Assembly: GCA_951394045.1 (NCBI GenBank)
Contig: OX595987.1
Location: forward strand, 806,001-870,000
Length of the DNA: 64,000 nt
Direction of reading: 5' to 3'
Origin: Nitzschia sp. DOCU1
Taxonomy: Eukaryota; Bacillariophyta; Bacillariophyceae; Bacillariales; Bacillariaceae
The notes beneath the pieces were generated by a model. The model was not told the origin of the DNA. It ran no database searches and was given only the letters and a program-made list of their open reading frames with translations. How positions within the stretch are numbered: the stretch's first letter is position 1; each line of letters begins with the position of its first letter. Of the stretch, positions 32,096-41,416 are shown piece by piece. The translations under genes were made by a program, and so were the position numbers.

Positions 32096-32794
32096 TCATG
32101 ACAGTCTCATTTCCATACGGTAGTTCCAAAGGACTACGTCGCCGTACATAGGAACGGTTTGCCTTTCAATGACTCTAAATCCTTCCCGCTCCAAGACGCT
32201 TCTCGCACCTTCACTTGCTTCCACAAAGATGGAATGAATAGCATGGCCTTCTTTGTCTTTTGACCTGTCATGCTTCGATTTGGCGACGTGCAGCACATGC
32301 TGCACCAGTTGCGTAGCCAGGCCTCGGTCGGCAAACATTGGATGCACGTACAACAAGTCCAAATGTCCATTTGCTTCTAGATCAACAGTGCCCATGATCC
32401 TGTCATTAGCATGATGGTCCATCGACCATGATGCTACTGCTACCCAAGTGGTCCGAGTGGGTTCCCGTAACCGTTGTCGCGTTGCTTCCAGATTGGGTAA
32501 CCGCCCCACCCATGCATGGACTTGCTCCTGGGAGTAGTACCGTGTGCCCAAGGATTCGACCGACTCTTGCAGCAGCTGGTGAATGGCAGGTGCATCCTCG
32601 ATTGTAGCTTCTCGAATATGAAATGAGTCATTGACAGAACTAGTCGTTGGTGATAGTCGTAGCGTTAATGATTGCCCGGATGGGGATGTTGGTGTCACAA
32701 CAAATAGTGGCGGCGGCGACAACCCGAAAGAGAATGAGTGCAGAAATAAAAGAATCGTTGCACAGAGGATACTTTTAATTCTCGGTTGTTGCAT
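32096..32794 (-). CDS. GNAT family N-acetyltransferase with signal sequence
   Basis: 232 residues from the ATG at 32794; the frame extends to 32809 only via TTG. The N-terminus (IKSILCATILLFLHSFSFGLSPPP) is a signal peptide candidate, and the FGLSP site with a Ser/Thr-rich follow-on suggests plastid or secretory routing. The GNAT core reads FHIREATIEDAPAIHQLL, TTWVAVASW, IMGTVDLEANGHLDLLYVHPMFADRGLATQLVQHVLHVAK (motif A with an acetyl-CoA loop RGLATQL) and FVEASEGARSVLEREGFRVIERQTV (motif B). The last third is characteristic of YafP/PA4534-like acetyltransferases. Substrate is not predictable. Confidence 0.82.
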   Translation of the reverse strand: MQQPRIKSILCATILLFLHSFSFGLSPPPLFVVTPTSPSGQSLTLRLSPTTSSVNDSFHIREATIEDAPAIHQLLQESVESLGTRYYSQEQVHAWVGRLPNLEATRQRLREPTRTTWVAVASWSMDHHANDRIMGTVDLEANGHLDLLYVHPMFADRGLATQLVQHVLHVAKSKHDRSKDKEGHAIHSIFVEASEGARSVLEREGFRVIERQTVPMYGDVVLWNYRMEMRLS

Positions 32795-33226
32795 TGACTT
32801 CTGCTTCAAAAGTCAGGTATGTTGCCATTCGAAAGTGTTGTTGTCATAATAGAAAACCAAAAACATTGTCCCCATCCTCATTTGTTGTCGGCACGAAATT
32901 TGCGAGGTGCGCGATGGGATGCCGATTCAAGTTTTTTCATTCCTTCATACTTTCTTCCACATGAATAAACTATCCGTTCGAATCCGTCCGTTGCGTAGTC
33001 CGCGCGTCAAATTCCGATAGTAGAGCACATGATGTGACACGGTTCACCTATGTGCCACAAGTACGACCGGCAGTGGTTGGAGTTTGTTTAGATGCAAACT
33101 TTCGGTTCGGAAGGGCGCGCAACCCCATTTATCATCCCTCACTCATATTGTGCTTCGGCGCCTCCTCTCGTTCGTTGCACCAAGTTTTGTGGCTTTTAGA
33201 GTCTTTGCAGGTATTCTGATCCGAAA
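32795..33226. other. Divergent promoter region, GNAT / acidic protein
   Basis: About 430 bases. GTTCGAATCC near 32980 looks like a Pol III B box, but no tRNA fold is found around it. No gene seen. Confidence 0.45.
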
Positions 33227-34741
33227 ATGGAGTTTACAAGCAACGAGGCCGGTCCAATTGAGAAAGTAGTGAGTTGGGAAGAAAGCAACGTGGAGCGGCA
33301 CCACGATCCAGACCTCTCTTATACCAGCGGCTTGGAGAGCATCAACTTGGAAGAGTCTCCCCTGACGACGCCGCAAAAGGAACCCAGCAAAGACAGGACG
33401 AACCCTCGCGGTTTCTTTCGATTTCGACGCCTCGGAGCCCCACAATCCGTCGCACCCAAAGAGTCGAAACCGGAAACGCCAGAAACTCAAGAGTCGCGCG
33501 ATAGTAGTAATCCTGATTCCTCCCTACAACCCGAGGACGAAGAAGAATACGGCGATACGATGTTGTTTCGAAGACCTCAAAATCGCGCCCATGTTCACGA
33601 GGAAGAAGACCCCGCGCTGTCACTGAGTGACGCTGAAAGCGATGAGGAGAATTGGCTTGAAGCCGAAACATACGAAGAAATGTTAGGATCTGCGCTGCGA
33701 ATGGCAGAAGAAGGACTGGGCGAGAACTTCTTCGCCTTGTCCAAAGGAGCGCCGCTGAGGGATGCGATCGACCTGGGACGACGCGTCTCGTCTTTAGCAG
33801 ACTTTCGGGAAGTGGCTCGATCGCGGTCTCTGTTGGGAGCAGGTGACGAAGAACGCTCCGTCCATAGTCTTCATTCTCAAGGGACCGCCGAAACGACCTT
33901 TATCAAAGTACCCAAGGTCGATCCTTTCTCCATTACGCAGGCAACATGGGCCGGCATTGTAGGCTCTCTGGCAAACCTCAGTGGCGACGTGGCCATTGTG
34001 CAGAGTCGGGAAGACGAGGAGGCGGTCCCTACTCCGAGGGAGATTGCCTGGTCTCATCCTCGCAGTGTCCGACCACCTCCCCGAACTACACCTGCGTCGC
34101 CTACTCGTACTGGCACGGCTGGGCCCCCAGAGATTCCCGCGTCTGCCCCTCGCAGTGCTCTGACCCCAAGGAACCCGGCACTGGCACAAGGTGCAGCCGA
34201 AGTTGCCCCGCACCGCAAGTGGGACAAGCTGCGAGACACATTGCAAGCTCAGGAGAACGGAACGAATGTAGGCCATGAGGCACAGTGGCCTACAAACCGT
34301 AAAAAGAAGAACTCGAGCCAGAAAAAGAATCAGAGCAAGGGCTTCCTCCATTCCTTTGGTGGTCTACGGAAACCGCGAAAAGGGACGGCCGAGAAAGTGC
34401 TCTCAAAGGCTCCGGGACCTGTTCCTACTAAGAAACCAAGTGCCCCTACTCCAGTACCAACAACATACCAAGATGTCGACCCTTGTTTTAATGTGAAGAT
34501 TCAAGTGGAAGATCTATCAGTGTCGCCTGAAGCGAAAGCAGGTCCTAGTAGCTCTGGTGATACAGTCCAGTCGGAGGAAGACGACTGGGGCGGCAGCTCC
34601 TCTGTGGGCACGGCGCCGCAGCAAGACTTGGAAGAAGCAGAATCGCTGGAAGTTGTATACGTCATCTCGGAGGATTCCAGCGATATGAATCTGAGCGACG
34701 TCCTGCCACCGTTTCCATCCAAGATGATGGGAACTATGTAA
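33227..34741 (+). CDS. Unknown acidic, Ser/Pro-rich protein
   Basis: 504 residues, single exon, from the ATG at 33227. No family is recognised. The sequence is low-complexity and probably mostly disordered: acidic N-terminal third (DPALSLSDAESDEENWLEAE), a possible short helix (EEMLGSALRMAEEGLGENFFALSKG), a Pro/Thr-rich middle (RPPPRTTPASPTRTGTAGPP), a basic stretch (NRKKKNSSQKKNQSKGF) and an acidic C-terminus. The last 28 codons, including the stop, lie in the first copy of a 150 bp tandem repeat, so the protein end could differ between alleles with different repeat numbers. No signal peptide or membrane segment. It may be a regulatory or scaffold protein; function unknown. Confidence 0.7.
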   Translation: MEFTSNEAGPIEKVVSWEESNVERHHDPDLSYTSGLESINLEESPLTTPQKEPSKDRTNPRGFFRFRRLGAPQSVAPKESKPETPETQESRDSSNPDSSLQPEDEEEYGDTMLFRRPQNRAHVHEEEDPALSLSDAESDEENWLEAETYEEMLGSALRMAEEGLGENFFALSKGAPLRDAIDLGRRVSSLADFREVARSRSLLGAGDEERSVHSLHSQGTAETTFIKVPKVDPFSITQATWAGIVGSLANLSGDVAIVQSREDEEAVPTPREIAWSHPRSVRPPPRTTPASPTRTGTAGPPEIPASAPRSALTPRNPALAQGAAEVAPHRKWDKLRDTLQAQENGTNVGHEAQWPTNRKKKNSSQKKNQSKGFLHSFGGLRKPRKGTAEKVLSKAPGPVPTKKPSAPTPVPTTYQDVDPCFNVKIQVEDLSVSPEAKAGPSSSGDTVQSEEDDWGGSSSVGTAPQQDLEEAESLEVVYVISEDSSDMNLSDVLPPFPSKMMGTM

Positions 34742-35104
34742 ACAAAGAGGTCAAGCGTGCTATGTTTCGACTTGAGGGCTATTCGTGAGCCCGGAAGACA
34801 AGATGTATACGTCATTTCGGAGGATTCCAGCGATATGAATCTGAGCGACGTCCTGCCACCGTTTCCATCCAAGATGATGGGAACTATGTAAACAAAGAGG
34901 TCGAGCGTGCCATGTTTCGACTTGAGGGCTATTCGTGAGCCCGGAAGACAAGATGTATACGTCATTTCGGAGGATTCCAGCGATGTGAATCTGAGGGACG
35001 TCCAGCCACCGTTTCCATCCAGGATGATGGGAACTATGTAAACAAAGAGGTCAAGCGTGCTATGTTTCGACTTGAGGGCTACTCGTGAGCCCGGAAGACA
35101 AGAT
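34655..35104. repeat. Three tandem copies of a 150 bp unit spanning a stop codon
   Basis: Units start at 34655, 34805 and 34955 (GTATACGTCAT-TCGGAGG). Each holds the C-terminal codons and stop of the gene at 33227 followed by the same untranslated stretch. The third copy is most diverged (AGGGACGTCCAGCC instead of AGCGACGTCCTGCC). Because 150 is a multiple of three, every frame on either strand repeats exactly; an antisense ORF of 249 codons (35250-34501) reads through all three. Only unit 1 is coding for the forward gene. Confidence 0.95.
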
Positions 35105-35600
35105 CTGTCACTGCTGTGTCTGTTTTGACGACAAGAACTGACATCATTCATTAGGTGCGAAGGTGCCGCACCACAGAGATTGGGGTTGTTCGCATAACTA
35201 GTACTGCTAATATTTTCTTGTTGAGGGGTAGAAAATATATTTAAAATCATGCAACACTTTCTTGTCCTAGTACGAAATACAATCCTACGTAATTTGAGAC
35301 CTGTAGATTAGTTGACGCTTCTCTAGAGTACGGAATACAGTACTAGGTAGCTAGAGATTGGTAGATTAGTTGTTGCTGTTATTACCCATAACAAAGCGAA
35401 GCTCGAACTGGCAACGGCTGAGTTCTTCGCGAGCCGGAGTCTACTGTTACTAACTAGTTCCTCCTTTGTGTCATACAGTATGTATCGAAAAGACATCTAA
35501 TTTACATCGTGTTGCAGTGACAGAACCCCATCTCGCGACACCAATAAATGCCTGACTAGCCCGAAAAATAATCACAAGACCATCACCAAGGCACTGCAAC
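35105..35600. other. Intergenic region downstream of the tandem repeat
   Basis: About 500 bases separating the repeat from the large minus-strand gene's 3' end. AT-rich, containing repeated CTAGTTAG/CTAGAG words. No gene seen. Confidence 0.45.
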
Positions 35601-38600
35601 TCACGTCTCTGTAATTACCCATTTGTGAAGGTCCAGCAGCTCCAGCCATGGAATATTGCTGAAGCCAACATGCGTGTACCATTCTGCAAATTCGTCAAAG
35701 CAAATAGTGTCTCGACTGCCTCGTCGGTTCCTAAAAGCCTGCGAAGCCGCCCAAGATGAACCAGCTTCAACAGCTCGAGCGACCGTAGACATGGTTCGTT
35801 CGCAGCGCATTCCACTGGTAGTGGACATGTTGTCATCGTGGTCAGAGTCGAGAGACGTCGTTGAAACGACATTTAGTAATACCGTCAAAAAGGATCGAAG
35901 GTACTTGGCGGTATCGGACTGCGACAGCTTGCCCCTTCGGTCTCTGTCAAGAACTTCAAAGGCATACTCGAGCTTGTCGCTCTTCTTGCCTTGACAGAAG
36001 ACAGTAAAGCCGCAAGCCACTTCGGTGGCATTGACCTGACCAGTACCGCCATAATCAAAGGCAGTAAATATCTCGCTCAAAATAGCCGAAAGAGCACGTT
36101 GCGACTCGATACTCAAGGTTCTGCTTGAAATCAGGCCACGCATAGCCGAGTCAAAATCCTCTTTCGTCATGACATAACGACCAGACTTTTCGTCTCTGTA
36201 GGACTTTGCAAGAATTTGCTTACAGGCTCGTTCACCGTCGAGAACATAGAGACCGCTCTCCTTGAGGAGATGTCTCAAATGTCGGATCCGCTTCTGACTG
36301 ACAGACACAACATAGCCACCATTGTCGTCTTCCGTGACCAAATGAAATTTAAGAGAATTCGAAGTCTTGGAAGAGCTTGACGTTGTCTCGCCACGATTCT
36401 TGTTTTGGCTTCCCGGAGAGTACGAGAATGATCGTGCGAGTTTGTTCAGGTCCGTGTCATTTTCCTTGTCTTGAGATGGCTGCATGAGAAGAATGTCCAT
36501 CTCGTCAATGCTATCCATGGGCATAATGCCGGCGGCGTCATCGTCAAAGAAGGAAGGATCTACAGAGTCATCGGGAGGAGCCGGAGGGCAGTCCGGATCC
36601 AACGCCGGGCTTCGCGATGCCAACCCTGGTGACGTGGTTGGTAGGTCAAAAGAGCCCAAAGTATCAACAAGCACCCATTTCTTCAAATCCAACAGTTCCA
36701 GCCAGGGAGCGGTCTCAAAGCCGCCTTCGTTGTACCACTGGCCAAATTCGTCAAAGTCGACGCGGTCCTTTTTGCGGGTCCTCCACTGGTATTTCATAAC
36801 GTCGTCCGTGACCATATTGGCCGTATCAGCAATATAACGGTTCACAGCGTCATCGCTCAGATCCCAACTCTGTCGACAGCACGAGAACATGACGATCAAG
36901 AATGATCGCAAGAACAAGAAGAGGTCTTCCCCGCCCAACGAGTTGGGAGATTGCGCCTTCTTGCTTCGTTTCGCCTTCGACTGCGGCCTTTGATCAAAGA
37001 CTCCAAAGGCAAACGCGAGCTTGGTACTCTTCTTGCCACCGCAGAGGAGAGTCAAACCACCCATCAGTTCGTTTAGGGCGACCCGGTCAACTTGAAGAAG
37101 ATCGAAACTGTGGAAAAAGTTGGCAAGCACATCGTGTGCCTCTGCAACCGACCTTGACATTCCACTGGACGAACGCTTTCGGCTAGAGCTCTTGCTTTGG
37201 ATCACCTCTTGCATGCACTCCACAAACATAGATTTGTTCACCGGCATGGTCTTGCCGGTGGCATTTGCCTTGGAGTTCTTGGCACCGCGATGTGGCGGAA
37301 CGGGAGGACGCTTTTGAGCTGCACCATGCAAAGCGGACCAGAGCTCATCGGGGGAAACTGACAGTAGCCCAAGTTGATCGACGACCTTTCGCACATACGT
37401 TGCATCGTCCTTAAGAACGACCAGTGAGCGCTGATCGGCCAGCGGAAAAGTAAACAAAACTTGTGGCGCCCCGGGGGTTGATGTTACCGATCGGAAAGGG
37501 TCCTGTGAGGGCGTTGCGCTGAAATGAGGAGTTTGCGGCGACGAGAATTCGGGCGACTCAGTCTTTGGTCCAGGGAACGGTGGGAGCATATCTTGCATTT
37601 GACTGGGCGGTGTCTTTGGTAGGAAACCCGAATCGTCCCCTACCAATGCAAGCAGCTTCTTCAGATCTAGGAGCTCCAGCCAAGGAGCAACGTTGAAGCC
37701 TCCGTCAGTATACCACGTAGCAAATGCTTCAAAGGTATGAGTGTCATCTTTGGAAGCCTTTGTCGTTTTGAGGAAATGGCTCAAAGTCCACTTAGTACCG
37801 TTCTCAACTGATTGGAACATGGCCTTGCGACGAGCACTATTGAGCTTGGGCTTCATAATACCGTCCATCGAGGAAGTCAAAAGTGAGATTCCACAGAGCA
37901 TTGTAAGATAAGATCGCAGGAAGGTCTTGAGTTGTTCCGTGGTCAACCCAGAAGAGGGCGACGATTCTAGCACTTCAAAGCCAGCCGCAAGCTTCGCGCT
38001 TTTGTTTCCGGCGCCGAGAAAGCAAAATCCAATGGCGAGCTCGTTGGCGTCGGCTTCACCCGCTTCTAGAGGAGGCTGACGGTGGTCAAAGCAACAGAAA
38101 AAGTCGACAAATGACGACGAAAAGACATCCTTGTCCAGTTTTGATAGCTTCTTTTCCGATCCAAGCAGCTGGTGTAAGCAGGCATGAAATCGTTCAAGCG
38201 GCACAATCTGATGTTCGTCCTTGCTTTTGGAAGCTCCCAAGATAACTTCTGTAATTTCACTGACGGGACGTGTATAAAGGCCAGTATTTCGGACCATGTT
38301 TCGAAGCGTTGCAAGGTTATCTTCAGTAATGTTAATACAGAATACCGATTCTTCGTCCGAGTCTGGGGCAGACCCGGTAAAGTCAAACGACACTACAGTT
38401 CGACTCGAGTTCTCATCCTGAAACATGGGAGATCCAGCGGTTGAAGCAGTGGGAGAAGGTTCCTTGGGGGTTGCCTTGTCTGCCGGCGTCGCCTTGGATT
38501 CGGGTGACTTGGCGTCTTCCACTTTAGGGTCGACCTCGGGTACCGCCGCCGCGGCCTCTGGAGACTTGCTCTCCTTGCTAGTCTCGGGTTCTTTCTTGAT

Positions 38601-39701
38601 GGCAGGGGGTTGCGATGGACGTCCCGTGGATCTCTGAAACGCCTTCCACTGGTCCATGTCCATGAGCGCAAGCCACGGGGCCACCTTTGGCCCCTCTGCC
38701 TTCCTCCAGCCTTCAAAGGTTGCATAGTTAATAGCCACATTCGTTCTGCTACTGACGCCTTTCCTCGTAGAGTACCGGATGAGACGATCCGTCGCATACA
38801 TGGCAATATCTTCGAACTCCTTGCGGACGCCGTGAGTAATAATCTCGTCATCTTCCCTGAGTGTGCCAAGGGACGAGTCGAAGGAGCGTGACGGCGACTG
38901 CAACGCCGGCACAGAGTCACCGGCATTGCTCTGGTCCTGCGTCTTAACAGACTTGTCCGAGTCCGGAGAGCTTGGGTCGGTCTTTCGTTTTTTCGTCGGG
39001 GGCTCGTTTGCCACGGCATCCTTCACCATTTCAATTTGCACCCGCCTGTCCTGATGGATGCAGGACGAGATTGCTACAATAACAGACCGAAACAAAGACG
39101 TGGCCCCATCACGTGATAACATCTGTTCCGTCTTCTCCTCGCCTTCAACAGCGTCAGCTTTCGGCTGCTCTTTCCCCAGAACATCAAAGATGAGCTTGAT
39201 CTTCTCCGGCATGGCCAGATCATGAAAGACGAGAATCCCAGCCCGAACTTCCAGAGGCGACGACCCAGAAGCCCGCATTTTCTCCAGAAACGCTTGCAAC
39301 ATGGGGTGATCACACTCCCTGGCCGCCTCGTAAATCATTTCATGAAGCGGCCGCTTGTTCACTTTCAGGGGACTTTTGGAGCTGTTTTCTTCTTCTACAG
39401 ACTCTTCGGACGCAGGATCCTCGGCAGCTTCTGCTTTGGAAGGCGAAGCTTCTGGTTCGCTCTTCAGCTCAACCTTTGCCTCTTCAGCGTCTACTGCATC
39501 CACTTCCATGAGCTCGTTAATGGGTTTCTCAGCCGCTGCCTGCAGTTTCAGCAACGTCTGTGCCATGGCCTCGCTGGCGTCCAACACGCGCTTCACATCG
39601 TCCTGAGCAATCGATAAAGTTATCGATGGTACAGGCTTCTCCGTAGTACTGCTGCTGGCGGCTGCAGTAGTGCCGGAAGCTACTTCCTCTTTTACCGCCA
39701 T
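35601..39701 (-). CDS. Large modular EF-hand-like protein with four WLELLDL modules
   Basis: 1366 residues, single exon, from the ATG at 39701; the frame extends to 39788 only through TTG. The N-terminus is acidic and Ala/Ser-rich (EKPINELMEVDAVDAEEAKVELKSEPEASPSKAEAAEDPASEE). Four modules follow. Each has a helical pair like EF-hands (for example FDYGGTGQVNATEVACGFTVFCQGKKSDKLEYAFEVLDRDRRGKLS), a long helix, FDEFAEWY-type, and the terminal PWLELLDLKKWV anchor; the four anchors read VAPWLALMDMDQW, VAPWLELLDLKKLL, TAPWLELLDLKKWV and IPWLELLDLHKWV. Loop acidic residues are incomplete in the earlier modules, so calcium binding is likely only in the last. Linkers are Ser/Pro/Glu-rich. No known full-length family is recognised; possibly stramenopile-specific, probably cytosolic scaffold or calcium-responsive. 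Confidence 0.8.
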   Translation of the reverse strand: MAVKEEVASGTTAAASSSTTEKPVPSITLSIAQDDVKRVLDASEAMAQTLLKLQAAAEKPINELMEVDAVDAEEAKVELKSEPEASPSKAEAAEDPASEESVEEENSSKSPLKVNKRPLHEMIYEAARECDHPMLQAFLEKMRASGSSPLEVRAGILVFHDLAMPEKIKLIFDVLGKEQPKADAVEGEEKTEQMLSRDGATSLFRSVIVAISSCIHQDRRVQIEMVKDAVANEPPTKKRKTDPSSPDSDKSVKTQDQSNAGDSVPALQSPSRSFDSSLGTLREDDEIITHGVRKEFEDIAMYATDRLIRYSTRKGVSSRTNVAINYATFEGWRKAEGPKVAPWLALMDMDQWKAFQRSTGRPSQPPAIKKEPETSKESKSPEAAAAVPEVDPKVEDAKSPESKATPADKATPKEPSPTASTAGSPMFQDENSSRTVVSFDFTGSAPDSDEESVFCINITEDNLATLRNMVRNTGLYTRPVSEITEVILGASKSKDEHQIVPLERFHACLHQLLGSEKKLSKLDKDVFSSSFVDFFCCFDHRQPPLEAGEADANELAIGFCFLGAGNKSAKLAAGFEVLESSPSSGLTTEQLKTFLRSYLTMLCGISLLTSSMDGIMKPKLNSARRKAMFQSVENGTKWTLSHFLKTTKASKDDTHTFEAFATWYTDGGFNVAPWLELLDLKKLLALVGDDSGFLPKTPPSQMQDMLPPFPGPKTESPEFSSPQTPHFSATPSQDPFRSVTSTPGAPQVLFTFPLADQRSLVVLKDDATYVRKVVDQLGLLSVSPDELWSALHGAAQKRPPVPPHRGAKNSKANATGKTMPVNKSMFVECMQEVIQSKSSSRKRSSSGMSRSVAEAHDVLANFFHSFDLLQVDRVALNELMGGLTLLCGGKKSTKLAFAFGVFDQRPQSKAKRSKKAQSPNSLGGEDLFLFLRSFLIVMFSCCRQSWDLSDDAVNRYIADTANMVTDDVMKYQWRTRKKDRVDFDEFGQWYNEGGFETAPWLELLDLKKWVLVDTLGSFDLPTTSPGLASRSPALDPDCPPAPPDDSVDPSFFDDDAAGIMPMDSIDEMDILLMQPSQDKENDTDLNKLARSFSYSPGSQNKNRGETTSSSSKTSNSLKFHLVTEDDNGGYVVSVSQKRIRHLRHLLKESGLYVLDGERACKQILAKSYRDEKSGRYVMTKEDFDSAMRGLISSRTLSIESQRALSAILSEIFTAFDYGGTGQVNATEVACGFTVFCQGKKSDKLEYAFEVLDRDRRGKLSQSDTAKYLRSFLTVLLNVVSTTSLDSDHDDNMSTTSGMRCERTMSTVARAVEAGSSWAASQAFRNRRGSRDTICFDEFAEWYTHVGFSNIPWLELLDLHKWVITET

Positions 39702-40678
39702 GATGCAATGCAATTGTAATCTATTCGGTGCGGTGGTGGTTCTCAGAAAATACTCTGGGCACGAGTAGTAAATGTCGGATGCGGTCAAAGACTCGTAAAC
39801 TTCCTACGACGCTCGTACTGTTGATTCAAATTATTCGAATTGTGAATCCAACCACACACAAAAAGAAAGGCTGAAGTTGGATGCCGTGGAAGCAAAAATG
39901 ACAGAACGAAATAGCAACAGAAGTGGTCTTGGATCCTCCTGTTGCGAAATGCTGTCAAGGAGTTGCGAAACAACAACAACAACGACAACACAAGATGCCT
40001 ATGTTCTTGGGTCGATGAGAGCTTCCAAGTCAGGATGACGATAAGTAGCACCACTACGAAAGATGAGGGACGACGGAGAGCTCAAAATTGAAAATTGCTG
40101 GCACGGCGCCTGCCGTAGAAGTGCGGTAGTACATTGCCGTAAAGTCCCTTTTGAATTTTGTTTGGATTTGGAGATAGGTGGCTTTGCGCGCGTCGCGAGC
40201 GTGAAAAGACCACGGCGCGAGGGCGCCCAGTCATAAAATGTCACACTTTATGAATCTATACACATCCGTATATAGCTTTTGACAAAGCAAACGCTCGATC
40301 GTAACTCCAAGAGGTTTGAATACTTAGAGGCGTCAAAATACCCTGCCTAAGTAATCATAATATACTCCGAGTTGTTACGTCGCATTTGAAGAGCCAATAG
40401 CAGTTCCCTCGTGTGACTCGGACACGAACGAGTGTGACGCTTCGCAAAATGTCGTCGGAAAGAGACAAAGGGGGAGAAGATTCTTTTGGGCTCTTTCTCC
40501 TTTTGAAATTGCAGAATGGGTCCCCCCCCCCCGTTTCGACAAGATTAGAGGTGGCGGCAGTTCGTCCAAGGTGGTAGCAGCTATATCTCATCACAACTTC
40601 TACCATCAACAGAAGAAGGCAGCAACGTGCATTCAGCTTGCATTCCTAAAACATCGACTTGCTATTATTAAAGGAATA
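39702..40678. other. Divergent promoter region, EF-hand-like protein / Hub1
   Basis: About 980 bases. A run of 11 C at 40522-40532 precedes the Hub1 gene by about 150 bases. Short ORFs in both directions have no support. Confidence 0.5.
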
Positions 40679-41107
40679 ATGATAGAAGTAGTTCTGAACG
40701 ATCGACTGGGAAAGAAAGTACGAGTCAAATGCAACGAAGATGACACGATCGGGGTAAGAATCACATCGTCGTGTATGATGCCTCATTCGACTTGTTCTTT
40801 GCCACCAGTTTGGCTAACGCTGCTTCTTCTGCCCGTAACGTTGTTTTTATTGCAGGACTTGAAGAAACTGGCGGCCGCGCAATTGGGGACCCGGCCCGAA
40901 AAGCTCAAGATTCAAAAGTGGTACACCATCTATAAGGATCATATTACTCTGGAGGATTATGAAATTCATGATGGAATGGGCTTGGAATTGTGAGTTGCTG
41001 CAGTGATTATATGACAGCAATGGTGTCGGTTCATTTGAGATGTGGGCTCAAAGTTTGTTGCTTCTGCTTATTTGCTTCTAATAATCTATTCCAGGTATTA
41101 TCAATAG
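40679..41107 (+). CDS. UBL5: Hub1/UBL5 ubiquitin-like modifier
   Basis: Three exons, 40679-40753, 40856-40989 and 41095-41107, give 73 residues, the exact family length. The sequence [19 protein letters not shown], then [50 protein letters not shown] and YYQ matches Hub1/UBL5 from N- to C-terminus. The protein binds spliceosomal Snu66-like partners and affects splice-site choice without being conjugated in the usual way; it ends in the double tyrosine rather than diglycine. The terminal YYQ is encoded by a 13-base coding exon. If intron 2 is retained, the frame stops directly after GLEL (TTG TGA). Both splice junctions keep the frame. Confidence 0.96.
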
Positions 41108-41416
41108 TACTATGCCGACGAATCGAAGAACAACGACTCAATCAGTTTGTTGAGAATTACCGAGTTGTCGTTTTGGGAGGCCACACAAGATGAAACCCAT
41201 AACAACTGGAAGACAGTCAGTACGGCCAGTACGTCATTCGAGGGGTTATTTCAATACAAAGATCGTTGCGTTGCAAACAAGTCTCTATTCTTGATTTTAT
41301 CTTCTAGTAGATTTATGGTGTTGTAGTTCTTTAGAATGGTGTAGGTTTCGTGGACATCAAAACAGAAGCAATCATGACTCGAGTAGTAGGATGAATGCTA
41401 AGCGTCGCTGGCACCT
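41108..41416. other. Convergent intergenic region, Hub1 / glutamate dehydrogenase
   Basis: About 310 bases between two 3' ends; no gene seen. Confidence 0.5.

Noticed and set aside
32960..33010. B-box-like GTTCGAATCC near 32980
   Set aside because: No A box or acceptor stem at the right spacing.
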